From contig NZ_BMYP01000026.1 of assembly GCF_014652335.1 (NCBI RefSeq), positions 1-43,092 of the forward strand: DNA of 43,092 nt, written 5' to 3'. The DNA comes from Vogesella fluminis. GTDB taxonomy: Bacteria > Pseudomonadota > Gammaproteobacteria > Burkholderiales > Chromobacteriaceae. The notes under the pieces were generated by a model that had not been told where the DNA came from, ran no database searches, and saw nothing but the letters and a program-made list of their open reading frames with translations. Both the position numbers and the translations under genes were made by a program. This document shows positions 23,485-32,594 of this stretch, piece after piece. Position 1 is the first letter of the stretch. The number at the start of each line of letters is the position of its first letter.

Positions 23485-26166
23485 ATGAACGCCAGACCCG
23501 CCCCACCCGAGGTCTCGTCCGTCTGCTGCTATTGCGGCACCGGCTGTGGCGTCGAGATCACCACCGATGGCCACCGCGTGCTGGCAGTGACCGGCGACGG
23601 CACCCACCCGGCCAACTTCGGCCGCCTGTGCAGCAAGGGCCGTACCCTGGGCGACACCACCGGCCGGCCGTCGGCACGGCTGTTGCGGCCAACCTTGCGT
23701 CCGGCCAAGGATGAGCCGGCGCAGGAAGCCAGCTGGGAGCACGTGCTGGATGTGGTCAGCACAAGACTTGCCGACGCCATCCGCCAGCACGGCCCGGACT
23801 CGGTCGGCTTCTACCTGTCCGGCCAGCTCTTGACCGAGGACTACTACCTGTTCAACAAGCTCGCGCGCGGCCTGGTGGCGACCAACAACATCGACAGCAA
23901 TTCGCGGCTATGCATGTCCGGCGCCGTCACCGGCTATAAGCAGACACTGGGCGCCGATGCGCCACCGGCCTGCTACGACGATTTTGCTCATGCCGGATGC
24001 GTGTTCATCGCCGGTGCCAACATGGCCTATGCCCACCCGGTGCTGTTCCGCCGGCTGGAAGAGGCCAAGGCGGCCAAGCCGGAGATGAAGATCATCGTCG
24101 CCGACCCGCGCCGCACCGACACCGCCAGCCTCGCCGACCTGTACCTGCCGGTGCTGCCGGGGACGGACGTCGCGCTGTTCCACGCGATGCTGAACGTGAT
24201 GATCTGGGAAGAGCTGATAGATCGCGACTACATCGCCGCGCACACCGAAGGCTTCGCCGCACTGCGCGCCCGGCTGCGCGAATTCACCCCGCGTGCCGCC
24301 AGCGAACTGTGCGGCGTGCACGAAGACGACATCGTCACCGCCGCGCGCTGGTTCGCGCAGAGCCCGGCTACACTGTCCTGTTATGCCATGGGCCTCAACC
24401 AGTACAGCAACGGCAGCGACAAGAACGCGGCGCTGATCCACCTGCACCTGGCCACCGGCCACATCGGCAAGCCGGGCGCCGGCCCGTTCTCGCTCACCGG
24501 CCAGCCCAACGCCATGGGCGGGCGCGAGGTCGGTGGCATGGCCACGCTGTTGCCGGGGCATCGCGAGCCGGGCGATGCTGCGCATCGTGCCGAGGTGGCC
24601 GCGTTGTGGCATATCCCGGCACTGCCGTCCAACCCCGGCCTGTCGGCCATCGAGATGTTCGAAGCAGCGGCGGCAGGCAGGATCAAGGTGCTGTGGATCG
24701 CCGGCACCGATCCGGCACAATCGCTGCCGGAGCAGGCACTGGTACGCACCGCACTGGAAAAGGTGGACTGCGTGATCGTACAGGAAGCGTTCAACAGCAG
24801 CGAGACGCTGGCCTACGCCGACATCGTGCTGCCGGCCGCTGCCTGGCCGGAGAAGGACGGCACCGTCACCAACAGCGAGCGCCGCATCAGCCGCGTGCGC
24901 GCCGCACTGCCGCCACCGGGCGCGGCGCGTGAAGACTGGCGCATCGTCGCCGCCGTCGCGCAAAGGTTGGCCGCAACGCTGATGCCGGAACGCGTCGCGC
25001 TGTTCGAGTTCGCCGACGCGGCGGCAGTGTTCGCCGAGCACGCCGCCACCACCGCCGGGCGCGATCTGGATTACAGCGCGCTCAGCTACGAGCTGCTGGA
25101 ACAGCGCGGACCACAGCAATGGCCGTTCGACGGCAAGATTGGCCGCACCCGGCTGTACGAGGACGGCATGTTTCCCACTGCCAGCGGCAAGGCGCAGTTT
25201 GTCGATATTGCCTGGCGCACGGTCAGCGACAAGGTATCGGCGCACTTCCCGCTGCGCCTGACCACCGGCCGTCTGCGCGACCACTGGCACACCATGAGCC
25301 GCACCGCGCTGGTGCCGGCGCTGACCCGCCACGCGGAAGAACCGCAGCTGGCGATGCACCCGCGCGACCTGCAGCGACAGCGCCTTGGCAGCGGCGATCT
25401 GGTCAAGGTTCGCAACAAGCGCGGCGCGATCTACCTGCCGGTGGTAGCCGACGACACGCTGCGCCCCGGCGTGGCCTTCATCGCTATGCACTGGGGCGGC
25501 GCTGCGCTGGGCGGGCAGGGCATCAACGCGCTGACCACCCGCGTTATCGATCCGCAATCGCGGCAGCCGGAACTGAAACATGCCGCAGTAGCAGTGGAAC
25601 CGGCCAGACTGCCGTGGCGCGCCACCATGCTGCTGCGCGGTGATGTGCCGAGCATGCGCCCGCAACTGGATACGCTACGCGCAATGTTTCCGTACGCGGT
25701 GGCGGTACCGGTGATGCTCGGCGGCACGGAAGCGCTGCGGTTGCGGCTGGCAGCCAGCGCGGCACCGGATGCCGCCGTGCTGCAGCAGCTGGCCAGCGTG
25801 CTGGAACCGGCCGGCAGCCTGTCGGCGGTGCTGGATGATCCGGCGCGCGGCATCCTGCGCCGGGTATGGCTGCGGGCGAAACAGCCGCTGGGCTTCGTAC
25901 TCGCCGGCGACGTGCGCGCCGACGAGGCATTGAGCAGCTGGCTGGACGGTGGCGCAGCACCGGACAGCCTGCCTGCGCTGCTGGCCGGACAGGCGCGCGG
26001 CACGGTACGGTCGCGCGTGGTGTGCGCATGCGAAGGCGTGCGCGAGGATGCAATCTGTGCCGGCATCGCCAGGGGGCTGGACGTGAACGGGCTGAAACAC
26101 GAGCTGCGCTGCGGCACCGGCTGCGGTTCCTGCGTGCCGGAACTGGTGCGCATGGTAGCGGCATGA
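23485..26166 (+). CDS. nasA: Assimilatory nitrate reductase catalytic subunit
   Basis: Cytoplasmic molybdopterin enzyme reducing nitrate to nitrite. Seen: N-terminal [4Fe-4S] motif CCYCGTGCGVEIT with GRLCSKGRTLG (residues about 11-55), Mo-bis-MGD domains with SNSRLCMSGAVTGYKQ-type segment (about 140-155), GMGVN-like GLNQYSNGSDKNAALIHLHL, GQPNAMGGREVGG, and C-terminal DMSO-reductase fold segment TTGRLRDHWHTMSR. A C-terminal BFD-type [2Fe-2S] domain (about residues 845-890; CACEGVREDAI, CGTGCGSCVPEL) is fused, typical of NasA that takes electrons without a diaphorase domain. Length 893 aa. The ATG at 23485 follows AAGGAG. It holds two exact motif copies (23684-23696, 24963-24975) read as LRPTL and QRLAAT. 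Confidence 0.97.
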   Translation: MNARPAPPEVSSVCCYCGTGCGVEITTDGHRVLAVTGDGTHPANFGRLCSKGRTLGDTTGRPSARLLRPTLRPAKDEPAQEASWEHVLDVVSTRLADAIRQHGPDSVGFYLSGQLLTEDYYLFNKLARGLVATNNIDSNSRLCMSGAVTGYKQTLGADAPPACYDDFAHAGCVFIAGANMAYAHPVLFRRLEEAKAAKPEMKIIVADPRRTDTASLADLYLPVLPGTDVALFHAMLNVMIWEELIDRDYIAAHTEGFAALRARLREFTPRAASELCGVHEDDIVTAARWFAQSPATLSCYAMGLNQYSNGSDKNAALIHLHLATGHIGKPGAGPFSLTGQPNAMGGREVGGMATLLPGHREPGDAAHRAEVAALWHIPALPSNPGLSAIEMFEAAAAGRIKVLWIAGTDPAQSLPEQALVRTALEKVDCVIVQEAFNSSETLAYADIVLPAAAWPEKDGTVTNSERRISRVRAALPPPGAAREDWRIVAAVAQRLAATLMPERVALFEFADAAAVFAEHAATTAGRDLDYSALSYELLEQRGPQQWPFDGKIGRTRLYEDGMFPTASGKAQFVDIAWRTVSDKVSAHFPLRLTTGRLRDHWHTMSRTALVPALTRHAEEPQLAMHPRDLQRQRLGSGDLVKVRNKRGAIYLPVVADDTLRPGVAFIAMHWGGAALGGQGINALTTRVIDPQSRQPELKHAAVAVEPARLPWRATMLLRGDVPSMRPQLDTLRAMFPYAVAVPVMLGGTEALRLRLAASAAPDAAVLQQLASVLEPAGSLSAVLDDPARGILRRVWLRAKQPLGFVLAGDVRADEALSSWLDGGAAPDSLPALLAGQARGTVRSRVVCACEGVREDAICAGIARGLDVNGLKHELRCGTGCGSCVPELVRMVAA

Positions 26167-26268
26167 TGGCCCGGATTTTGCGCCATTTGGTTATGAAACA
26201 TCGGTCTAACCGAACTTTTTGTTTCGGGTATGGTGACCCTGACAGGCTGCACACGCAAAGGAAATCTC

Positions 26269-27021
26269 ATGAATGGCAAGGTATGGTTGGTCGGGGCCGG
26301 TCCCGGCGACGCGGAATTGCTGACCCTGAAGGCGCTGCGCGTGCTGCAGTCCTGTGACACCTGGCTGGTGGATGATCTGGTCGGCCGCGATATTCTCGGT
26401 CTGGCTCGTCCCGGCACCCGCATCGTGCACGTCGGCAAGCGTGGCGGCTGTAAATCGACTTCACAGGCATTCATCCTGCGACTGATGGCACGCTACGCAC
26501 GGCAGGGCAAGGTCGTGGCACGGGTGAAGGGCGGCGATCCGTTCATCTTCGGCCGTGGCGGCGAGGAATGGGCGTGGCTGGCGGAGCGCGGCGTGGACGT
26601 GGAGGCGGTCGGCGGTATCACCGCCGGTCTCGCCGTCGGCCCGGCGCTGGGTTTGCCGCTGACGCACCGCAGCGTGGCTCGTGGTGTAGTGCTGGTCACC
26701 GCACAGACCTCGGACGGCTCGCGGCCGGACTGGGCGGCGCTGGCAGCATCAAGGCTGACGATAGTCTGTTACATGGGCATGAGCGATGTCGCCGCACTGG
26801 CCGGCGAGCTGATGGCCGCCGGTTTTGCCGCCAGCCTGCCTGTGGCGGTAGTGCATCGTGTCGGCTGTGCCGAGCAGCGCCACATCGTCACCCGATTGCA
26901 AACGTTGGCCGCCGATGTGGCACGCAGCGGCCTGGCCAGCCCGGCGGTGATCGTGCTGGGCGAGGTGGCGGCGCTGGCACAGGTGGCGGTGGCCGAGCAG
27001 GCGTGGCCCATCGCGGTGTAA
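26269..27021 (+). CDS. cobA: Uroporphyrinogen-III C-methyltransferase
   Basis: SAM-dependent enzyme that methylates uroporphyrinogen III to precorrin-2, the precursor of siroheme required by NirB. Seen: N-terminal VWLVGAGPGDAELLTLKALR, VGKRGG, the SAM/substrate motif VARVKGGDPFIFGRGGEE (about residue 85), GITAGLAVGPALGLPLTHR, and later VCYMGMSDV. Length 250 aa means the single-domain CobA/SUMT type, without the CysG dehydrogenase/ferrochelatase half. It lies 102 bp after the nitrate reductase and closes the assimilation cluster. The ATG at 26269 follows AAAGGAAA. Confidence 0.95.
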   Translation: MNGKVWLVGAGPGDAELLTLKALRVLQSCDTWLVDDLVGRDILGLARPGTRIVHVGKRGGCKSTSQAFILRLMARYARQGKVVARVKGGDPFIFGRGGEEWAWLAERGVDVEAVGGITAGLAVGPALGLPLTHRSVARGVVLVTAQTSDGSRPDWAALAASRLTIVCYMGMSDVAALAGELMAAGFAASLPVAVVHRVGCAEQRHIVTRLQTLAADVARSGLASPAVIVLGEVAALAQVAVAEQAWPIAV

Positions 27022-27186
27022 GGCCCTGGCGGGTGGCTGGCAATTTAGTGGCTGAAAAATGAATTATGCTGCAATGTTGCTACGGATTTAGCGGCTTGTT
27101 GGTGTCGATGCTGTGAAAATACAGGCTTTATGTTAGGTTTATCGCTTGTTTGCCACCCGATCCGGACAAGAGAGAAACAGGAAACT

Positions 27187-28383
27187 ATGTTCCAGCATGT
27201 CGAAGCCTACGCCGGCGACCCGATCCTGACCCTGGTTGAAACCTTCAACAAGGACACCCGCAATCCGAAAGTCAACCTTGGCATCGGCCTGTACTACGAC
27301 GAGGAAGGCCGCATTCCGCTGCTGCTGTCAGTACAGAAGGCCGAAGCCCGCCGCGTGGCCAGCGCCGGTCCGCGTTCCTACCTGCCAATGGAAGGCGCCG
27401 CCAACTACCGCACCGCGCTGCAGCAGCTGCTGTGGGGCGCCGGCCACGAGGCGGTCACCGCCGGCCGCATCGCCACCATCCAGACCATCGGCGGCTCCGG
27501 CGCGCTGAAGATTGGCGCCGATCTGCTCAAACGCTACTTCCCGCAGAGCGAAGTGTGGGTCAGCAGCCCGACCTGGGACAACCACCGTGCCATGTTCGAA
27601 GGTGCCGGCTTCATGGTGCACGACTACCCGTACTACGATGCCGCCAGCGGCGGGGTGAAGTTCGACGAGATGATCGCCTGCCTGCAGGCGCTACCGGCCA
27701 AGACCATCGTACTGCTGCACCCGTGCTGCCATAACCCGACCGGTGTGGATTTGAACCATGCGCAGTGGGAGCAGGTGATCGAGGTGGTGAAGCAGCGCGA
27801 CCTGCTGCCGTTCATGGACATCGCCTACCAGGGCTTCGGCGACAGTCTGGAAGACGACGCCTTCGCCATCCGCGCAATGACCGCCGCCGGTGTCAGCTTC
27901 TTTGTCAGCAACTCGTTCTCCAAGAACCTGTCGTTCTACGGCGAGCGTTGCGGCGGCCTGTCGGTAGTATGCCGCGATGCCGAAGAAGCCGAGCGCGTAC
28001 TGGGCCAGCTGAAGGCCACCGTGCGCCGCAACTATTCCAGCCCGCCAACCCACGGCGGACAGGTTGCGGCCCTGGTCATGGCCGAGCCGGCGCTACGCAG
28101 CGAGTGGGAGACCGAAGTGAGCGGAATGCGCGAGCGCATCAAGGCCATGCGCCAGAAGCTGTACGAGGTGATCTCTGCCAAGGTGCCGGGCCGCGATTTC
28201 AGTTACTTCATCAAGCAGCGCGGCATGTTCAGCTACACCGGGCTGACCCCGGAACAGGTGGATCGCCTGCGCGAAGAGTTTGCGGTGTACCTGGTACGCT
28301 CCGGCCGCATGTGCGTGGCCGGCCTTAACAGCCATAACGTGGAATACGTCGCCGATGCGATGGCGGAAGTGCTGAAAGCCTGA
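27187..28383 (+). CDS. tyrB: Aromatic amino-acid aminotransferase
   Basis: PLP class-I aminotransferase of the aspartate/tyrosine (Ib/AAT) group, 398 aa. Seen: [20 protein letters not shown] start, [17 protein letters not shown], substrate/PLP region [58 protein letters not shown], and PLP lysine in [20 protein letters not shown], ending with [20 protein letters not shown]. The sequence GLYYDEEG and the C-terminal block favour TyrB over AspC, but both activities are possible. The ATG at 27187 follows AAACAGGAAAC. Confidence 0.93.
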   Translation: MFQHVEAYAGDPILTLVETFNKDTRNPKVNLGIGLYYDEEGRIPLLLSVQKAEARRVASAGPRSYLPMEGAANYRTALQQLLWGAGHEAVTAGRIATIQTIGGSGALKIGADLLKRYFPQSEVWVSSPTWDNHRAMFEGAGFMVHDYPYYDAASGGVKFDEMIACLQALPAKTIVLLHPCCHNPTGVDLNHAQWEQVIEVVKQRDLLPFMDIAYQGFGDSLEDDAFAIRAMTAAGVSFFVSNSFSKNLSFYGERCGGLSVVCRDAEEAERVLGQLKATVRRNYSSPPTHGGQVAALVMAEPALRSEWETEVSGMRERIKAMRQKLYEVISAKVPGRDFSYFIKQRGMFSYTGLTPEQVDRLREEFAVYLVRSGRMCVAGLNSHNVEYVADAMAEVLKA

Positions 28384-28398
28384 TTGCGGCCAACCTTG
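28384..28398 (-). repeat. Dispersed 13-mer motif copy right after tyrB
   Basis: Complement of AAGGTTGGCCGCA at 28385-28397, starting at the base after the tyrB stop codon and followed within 15 bp by a terminator hairpin. Confidence 0.85.
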
Positions 28399-28409
28399 GC
28401 CTGCCGGAA

Positions 28410-28436
28410 CGCCCCGTGTGGTTACGAGGCGTTTTT
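28410..28436 (+). terminator. Intrinsic terminator of tyrB
   Basis: Stem CGCCCCGT/ACGAGGCG (one C-A mismatch) with a 6-nt loop, then TTTTT at 28432-28436. Confidence 0.8.
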
Positions 28437-28440
28437 CATG

Positions 28441-28476
28441 AAAAAACGCCGTTCCCGCGGTGGCGGGAACGGCGTT
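28441..28476 (-). terminator. Intrinsic terminator of the first Liv-binding-protein gene
   Basis: Perfect 14-bp stem AACGCCGTTCCCGC (28445-28458) with its complement (28463-28476), loop of 4, and a run of six T residues on the minus strand (28441-28446). Confidence 0.88.
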
Positions 28477-28494
28477 GTTGCATCAGGCTCAGGT

Positions 28495-29688
28495 TTATTG
28501 CGCCGCAGAAGCGTCACTGGCCGGCTTGACTACGCCGGTCCACTTGCCGCCCTCCATACGATACAGGGTAACGGTACCGTTCTTGATGTCGCCATTGCTT
28601 GCAAAGGCGATCGGGCCGGTCACGCCCTGCAGCGAGGTCTTGCCGACTTCGGCCAGGTATTTCTTCGGATCGGCGGAGTTGGCGCGTTTCATCGCGTCGA
28701 TCACCACACGGGTGGCATCGTAAGTGTACGGTGCGTAGGCCTGAATCTCGCCATTGAAGCGCGCCTTGTACTTGATGTTGAATTCGGCATAGCCCGGCAT
28801 CAGCTCTTTCGAAGCGCCGGCGCTGGAGGCGTAGGCACCGTCAGCATCCTTGCCTGCCAGTTTGGCAAACTCGGCGGTATTGACACCATCGGCACCCATG
28901 AAGATTGCCTTGATGCCCAGCTTGCGCATCTGCTTCACCAGCGGGCCGGCCTGTGCGTCCATGCCGCCGTAGAAGATCAGTTCCGGCTTCTCGGCCTTGA
29001 TCGAGGTCAGGATCGCCATGAAGTCGGTGGCGCTGTTGGTGGTGTACTCGCGTTTGACGATGGTGCCGCCGGCCGCTTCGGTGGCCTTGGCAAAATCGTC
29101 GGCCAGGCCCTGGCCGTAGGTGGTGCGGTCGTCGATGACGGCGATGCGCTTCGATTTCAGTTCGCTCACCGCATAATTGGCCAATGCCTGGCCTTGCTGC
29201 AGGTCATTGGCAATGATGCGGAAAGTATTGTTATAGCCTTGCTGGGTGAATTTCGGGCTGGTTACCGAACCGGCGATCATGGCAATGCCGGCATCGTTGT
29301 ACAGGCGCGAGGCCGGGATGGCCGCACCGGAGGTCAGGTGGCCGATCACGGCGGCAACACCGGCGTCGACAAAGCGCTGGGCAACCTGGGTGGCGACTTT
29401 CGGGTCGGCCTGGTCGTCTTCGGAAATCACTTCAAAACGGACCGGCTTGCCGTCCAGGGTCAGCTTTTCTGCGTTGGCTTCTTCGGCAGCCAGTTGTACG
29501 CCATTGTCGGCATCACGGCCCCAGTGGGCGAACGGGCCGGTCAGCGGGTTGGCGGAACCGATCTTGACCACGTGCTCCTGTGCGGCAGCGGGGGCGCTGG
29601 CGGCGGCGTCTTGCTGTGGTTCGGCATTATTGCAGGCGGCCAGCGTCAGTGCGGCCGCGGCGATAGCGGTGATGCGATATGGATTCAT
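28495..29688 (-). CDS. Branched-chain amino-acid ABC transporter binding lipoprotein, copy 1
   Basis: Periplasmic binding protein of the LivJ/LivK family (Peripla_BP_6), 397 aa. Seen: lipoprotein-type signal TAIAAAALTLAAC (LAAC lipobox), low-complexity linker rich in Ala, then VVKIGSANPLTGPFAHWGRD, GVQLAAEEANAEKL, VIGHLTSGAAIPASRLYNDA, and KRIAVIDDRTTYGQGLADDF. It is a close paralogue of the gene at 29970, in the same order and strand, each with its own terminator. No livHMGF genes are present in the window. The ATG at 29688 is the start that gives a complete signal peptide. Confidence 0.92.
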   Translation of the reverse strand: MNPYRITAIAAAALTLAACNNAEPQQDAAASAPAAAQEHVVKIGSANPLTGPFAHWGRDADNGVQLAAEEANAEKLTLDGKPVRFEVISEDDQADPKVATQVAQRFVDAGVAAVIGHLTSGAAIPASRLYNDAGIAMIAGSVTSPKFTQQGYNNTFRIIANDLQQGQALANYAVSELKSKRIAVIDDRTTYGQGLADDFAKATEAAGGTIVKREYTTNSATDFMAILTSIKAEKPELIFYGGMDAQAGPLVKQMRKLGIKAIFMGADGVNTAEFAKLAGKDADGAYASSAGASKELMPGYAEFNIKYKARFNGEIQAYAPYTYDATRVVIDAMKRANSADPKKYLAEVGKTSLQGVTGPIAFASNGDIKNGTVTLYRMEGGKWTGVVKPASDASAAQ

Positions 29689-29912
29689 GGTGAAAACGGG
29701 TCCCTGTTCCTCATGGCGGGAACATTCTGTTTGTAAAATGCAGGTGGTTTTATGTTCAGCCGAACCGGGCCCGGTCGGGCGCCTGTTGTCGTGACATTGT
29801 GTCCGGACGGCGCGGGGTGGTGGCAATCGCGGAGACAAAGGGGAGCGGCGACTGGATACAATCGACGCGTACTGCAACGATCTTAATTGGTGCACTGCGA
29901 TATGGCAAGCAT

Positions 29913-29937
29913 AAAAAACGGCGCCCAAGCGGGCGCC
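29913..29937 (-). terminator. Intrinsic terminator of the second Liv-binding-protein gene
   Basis: Stem GGCGCCC-AAGC-GGGCGCC (29920-29937) with a T tract on the minus strand (29913-29918). It separates the two paralogues into independent transcripts. Confidence 0.87.
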
Positions 29938-29969
29938 ATTTTCACAGGCAAAAGCCTTGCCGGATCAGC

Positions 29970-31169
29970 TTACTGGGCCGGGCCGCCAACAGTGGAAACC
30001 ACTTCCCACTTGCCGCCTTTAACCTGGTAAACGGTCACTGCGCCGTCCTTGATATCACCTTTTTCGTCAAAGGCGATGTTGCCGGTCACGCCGGTCATCT
30101 GGGTCTTGCCCACTTCCGGCAGGTAGACCTTGGGATCGGTCGAACCGGCACGCTTCATGGAGTCAACCAGTACTTTCACGGCATCGTACTCGTACGGTGC
30201 GTAGATCTGTACTTCGGTGTTGAACTTGGCCTTGAAGCGATCGTTGAACGCCGCAAAACCTGGCATCTTGTCGCGGGGCACGCCGCAGCTGGAGGAGTAC
30301 TGACCTTCGGATGCTTCGCCGGCCAGCTTGATGAATTCCGGAGTCTGCCAGCCGTCGCCACCCATCAGCTTGGCCTTGATGCCCAGACGCTGCATCTGCT
30401 TGGCCAGTGGTGCCGCCTGTGCGTCCATGCCGCCGTAGAAGATCACGTCCGGCTGTGCCGACTTGATCGAGGTCAGGATGGCGTTGAAGTCGGTGGCGGT
30501 GTTGGTAGTGAACTCGCGCTTGGCGATTTCGCCGCCCTTGGCCTTGATGGCTTTTTCGAATTCGTCAGCCAGACCCTGGCCATAAGCGGTACGGTCATCG
30601 ATGATGGCGACTTTTTTCGCTTTCAGGTTGTCGACGGCAAACTCGCCCAGCGCCTTGCCTTGCTGTACGTCGTTGGCAATGACACGGAAGGTGGTCTTGT
30701 AACCTTGCTTGGTGTAGTCAGGGTTGGTCGCCGAAGGGGAGATCTGCGGAATGCCGGCATCGGAGTAGATCTTGGATGCCGGGATGGTGGTGCCGGAGTT
30801 CAGGTGTCCAACCACGCCGACGACCTGGGCATCAACCAGGCGCTGGGCAACCTGGGTGCCGATCTTCGGGTCGGCCTGGTCATCTTCGGATACCAGTTCA
30901 AACTTGACTTTCTTGCCGCCGATCTCGATGCCTTCGGCGTTCAGATCCTCAATGGCCAGGCGGGCGCCAAATTCGTTGTCTTTGCCCAGGTGAGCAATCG
31001 GACCGGTCATCGGCGATACCTGGCCGATCTTGACCACTACTTCACCGCCGGCATCGGTTGCGGCAGCGGTAGCAGAGGCGTCGGCAGCTGGTTGTTCTTC
31101 TTTATTGCCGCAAGCAGTCAGTGCGATGGCGGCGGCTGCAAACAGGCTAAGGCGTGCGAATTTATTCAT
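29970..31169 (-). CDS. Branched-chain amino-acid ABC transporter binding lipoprotein, copy 2
   Basis: LivJ/LivK-family periplasmic binding protein, 399 aa. Seen: signal MNKFARLSLFAAAAIALTAC (LTAC lipobox), VVKIGQVSPMTGPIAHLGKD, VGVVGHLNSGTTIPASKIYS, KVAIIDDRTAYGQGLADEFE and DVIFYGGMDAQAAPLAKQMQ. A well-formed promoter lies at 31246-31274 with an 8-bp stem-loop (31208-31237) at the 5' end of the leader, which could stabilise the message. Codon use is clean and biased to common codons, consistent with high expression. Duplication with copy 1 is evident from shared blocks throughout. Confidence 0.93.
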   Translation of the reverse strand: MNKFARLSLFAAAAIALTACGNKEEQPAADASATAAATDAGGEVVVKIGQVSPMTGPIAHLGKDNEFGARLAIEDLNAEGIEIGGKKVKFELVSEDDQADPKIGTQVAQRLVDAQVVGVVGHLNSGTTIPASKIYSDAGIPQISPSATNPDYTKQGYKTTFRVIANDVQQGKALGEFAVDNLKAKKVAIIDDRTAYGQGLADEFEKAIKAKGGEIAKREFTTNTATDFNAILTSIKSAQPDVIFYGGMDAQAAPLAKQMQRLGIKAKLMGGDGWQTPEFIKLAGEASEGQYSSSCGVPRDKMPGFAAFNDRFKAKFNTEVQIYAPYEYDAVKVLVDSMKRAGSTDPKVYLPEVGKTQMTGVTGNIAFDEKGDIKDGAVTVYQVKGGKWEVVSTVGGPAQ

Positions 31170-31245
31170 CTTGTGTTTCCCCTGATCTTAGTCATGTGAC
31201 TTGTAAGATCTGCCCGGTTCTTTTGGAAAGGGCAGATGCGGACTG

Positions 31246-31274
31246 ATTATGCGTAGCACCCTATGCAGTGTCAA
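31246..31274 (-). promoter_or_regulatory. Sigma-70 promoter of Liv-binding-protein copy 2
   Basis: On the minus strand, -35 TTGACA (31269-31274), 17-bp spacer, -10 CATAAT (31246-31251). Predicted start near 31239, about 70 nt before the ATG. Confidence 0.82.
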
Positions 31275-31381
31275 CGAAGTTTGATTTCACCAATTTGGAG
31301 ATTGTCGGACATGTCAAGGTTAATGACATTTTTGTTGCGCTGCGGTAGTTCGGCGCCCGGATGGGAAAGTACAAAACGGAC

Positions 31382-31408
31382 AATGGCGCACTGTTCTGGT
31401 GCGCCATT
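31382..31408 (-). terminator. Hairpin after hemH
   Basis: Perfect 10-bp stem AATGGCGCAC/GTGCGCCATT with a 7-nt loop, 21 bp beyond the hemH stop. Only a short TTTT follows on the minus strand, so termination strength is uncertain. Confidence 0.65.
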
Positions 31409-31429
31409 GGGGTGAAAAAATTGCTTTTG

Positions 31430-32515
31430 CTAGTTTTTTGCGCCGGAATCTTGCGCGCGCTGCTGACGCAGCACCGGATCGTCCGGTGTTGTTATCCAAC
31501 CACCAAGATGCTGTCTGACCAATGCCGTCAGTGCATTTAGCCAGTTTGGATCCTCGTTGAGACAGGGGATGTAGCGGTATTCTCCCCCACCATTGGTCAG
31601 GAAAATCTCCTTGCCTTCCATCGCGATTTCTTCAAGTGTCTCCAGACAGTCACCGACAAAGCCGGGGCACATCACGTCCAGTTTTTGCGTACCAGCCCTG
31701 GCCAGTGCCGTCAGCGTGTCGGCGGTATAGGGCTTGAGCCACTCCGCCTTGCCGAAGCGGCTCTGGAATGCCACCACATACTGTTCCTTGCTCAGCTGCA
31801 GCCGCTCCGCCAGTAGGCGGCCGGTTTTCAGACATTCGCAGTGGTAAGGGTCACCCTTGTCCAGTGTAAAACGCGGCACCCCGTGGAATGACATCAGCAG
31901 CTTGTCACCACGGCCGTTTGCCTGCCAGTGCGCCTCCACCTGTCGTGCCAGCGCTTCGATATAAGGCGGGAAGTCGTGGAAATGGCGCACGGTGCGGATT
32001 TCCGGCATGTTGCGCATGCGTAGCAGGCTGCGGAACACCTCGTCCAGCGCGGTCGCCACCGAGGAGCCGGCGTATTGCGGGTACAGCGGCACCACCAGCA
32101 GGCGCTCGACACCCTGTTCGCGCATGCGGCGCAGCACGCTGTCGACCGACGGTTTGCCATAGCGCATTGCGAAATCGACCACCAGGTTTTCCAGTCCGGC
32201 GGCGGCCAGTTTGTCAGCCAGCAGCTGGCTCTGCTTGCGGGTGTGGACCAGCAGTGGCGAGCCTTCGCTGCTCCAGATGCTGGCATACTTCTCGGCACTC
32301 TTGCGCGGGCGCAGGTTGAGGATGATGCCGTTGAGGATCAACCACCACAGTGCCTTCGGAATTTCGATCACGCGCTGGTCGGACAGGAATTGCTTGAGGT
32401 AAGGGCGCAGGGCCTTGGCGGTCGGCGCGTCGGGGGTGCCGAGGTTGATCAGCAGCACGCCGGTCTTGGAAGTGTAGCTGTGGCGGAAAGCCGGTTCTGT
32501 GAGCGGTACGGCCAT
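31430..32515 (-). CDS. hemH: Ferrochelatase
   Basis: Inserts Fe2+ into protoporphyrin IX, the last step of protoheme synthesis. Seen: [20 protein letters not shown] start, [18 protein letters not shown], catalytic His region [20 protein letters not shown] (about residue 210), [17 protein letters not shown], and [20 protein letters not shown]. Length 361 aa is typical of the proteobacterial type without a C-terminal [2Fe-2S] tail. It follows ftsK on the minus strand, separated by a motif palindrome. Confidence 0.97.
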   Translation of the reverse strand: MAVPLTEPAFRHSYTSKTGVLLINLGTPDAPTAKALRPYLKQFLSDQRVIEIPKALWWLILNGIILNLRPRKSAEKYASIWSSEGSPLLVHTRKQSQLLADKLAAAGLENLVVDFAMRYGKPSVDSVLRRMREQGVERLLVVPLYPQYAGSSVATALDEVFRSLLRMRNMPEIRTVRHFHDFPPYIEALARQVEAHWQANGRGDKLLMSFHGVPRFTLDKGDPYHCECLKTGRLLAERLQLSKEQYVVAFQSRFGKAEWLKPYTADTLTALARAGTQKLDVMCPGFVGDCLETLEEIAMEGKEIFLTNGGGEYRYIPCLNEDPNWLNALTALVRQHLGGWITTPDDPVLRQQRAQDSGAKN

Positions 32516-32557
32516 GTTTTGTCCAGTATGAATAATGATGAAGCCTTGGGAGCGCTA

Positions 32558-32589
32558 TTGCGGCCAACCTTGTGCAAGGTTGGCCGCAA
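32558..32589. repeat. 32-bp inverted pair of the dispersed motif
   Basis: Two 15-bp arms (32558-32572, 32575-32589) around TG, made of two full motif copies. It begins 5 bp beyond the ftsK stop and may serve as its terminator hairpin, again without a T tract. Confidence 0.87.
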
Positions 32590-32594
32590 GCCGC

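Noticed and set aside
26167-26268. Riboswitch (for example cobalamin) before cobA
   Set aside because: The gap is only about 100 bp and shows no conserved box; cobA probably shares the upstream operon transcript.
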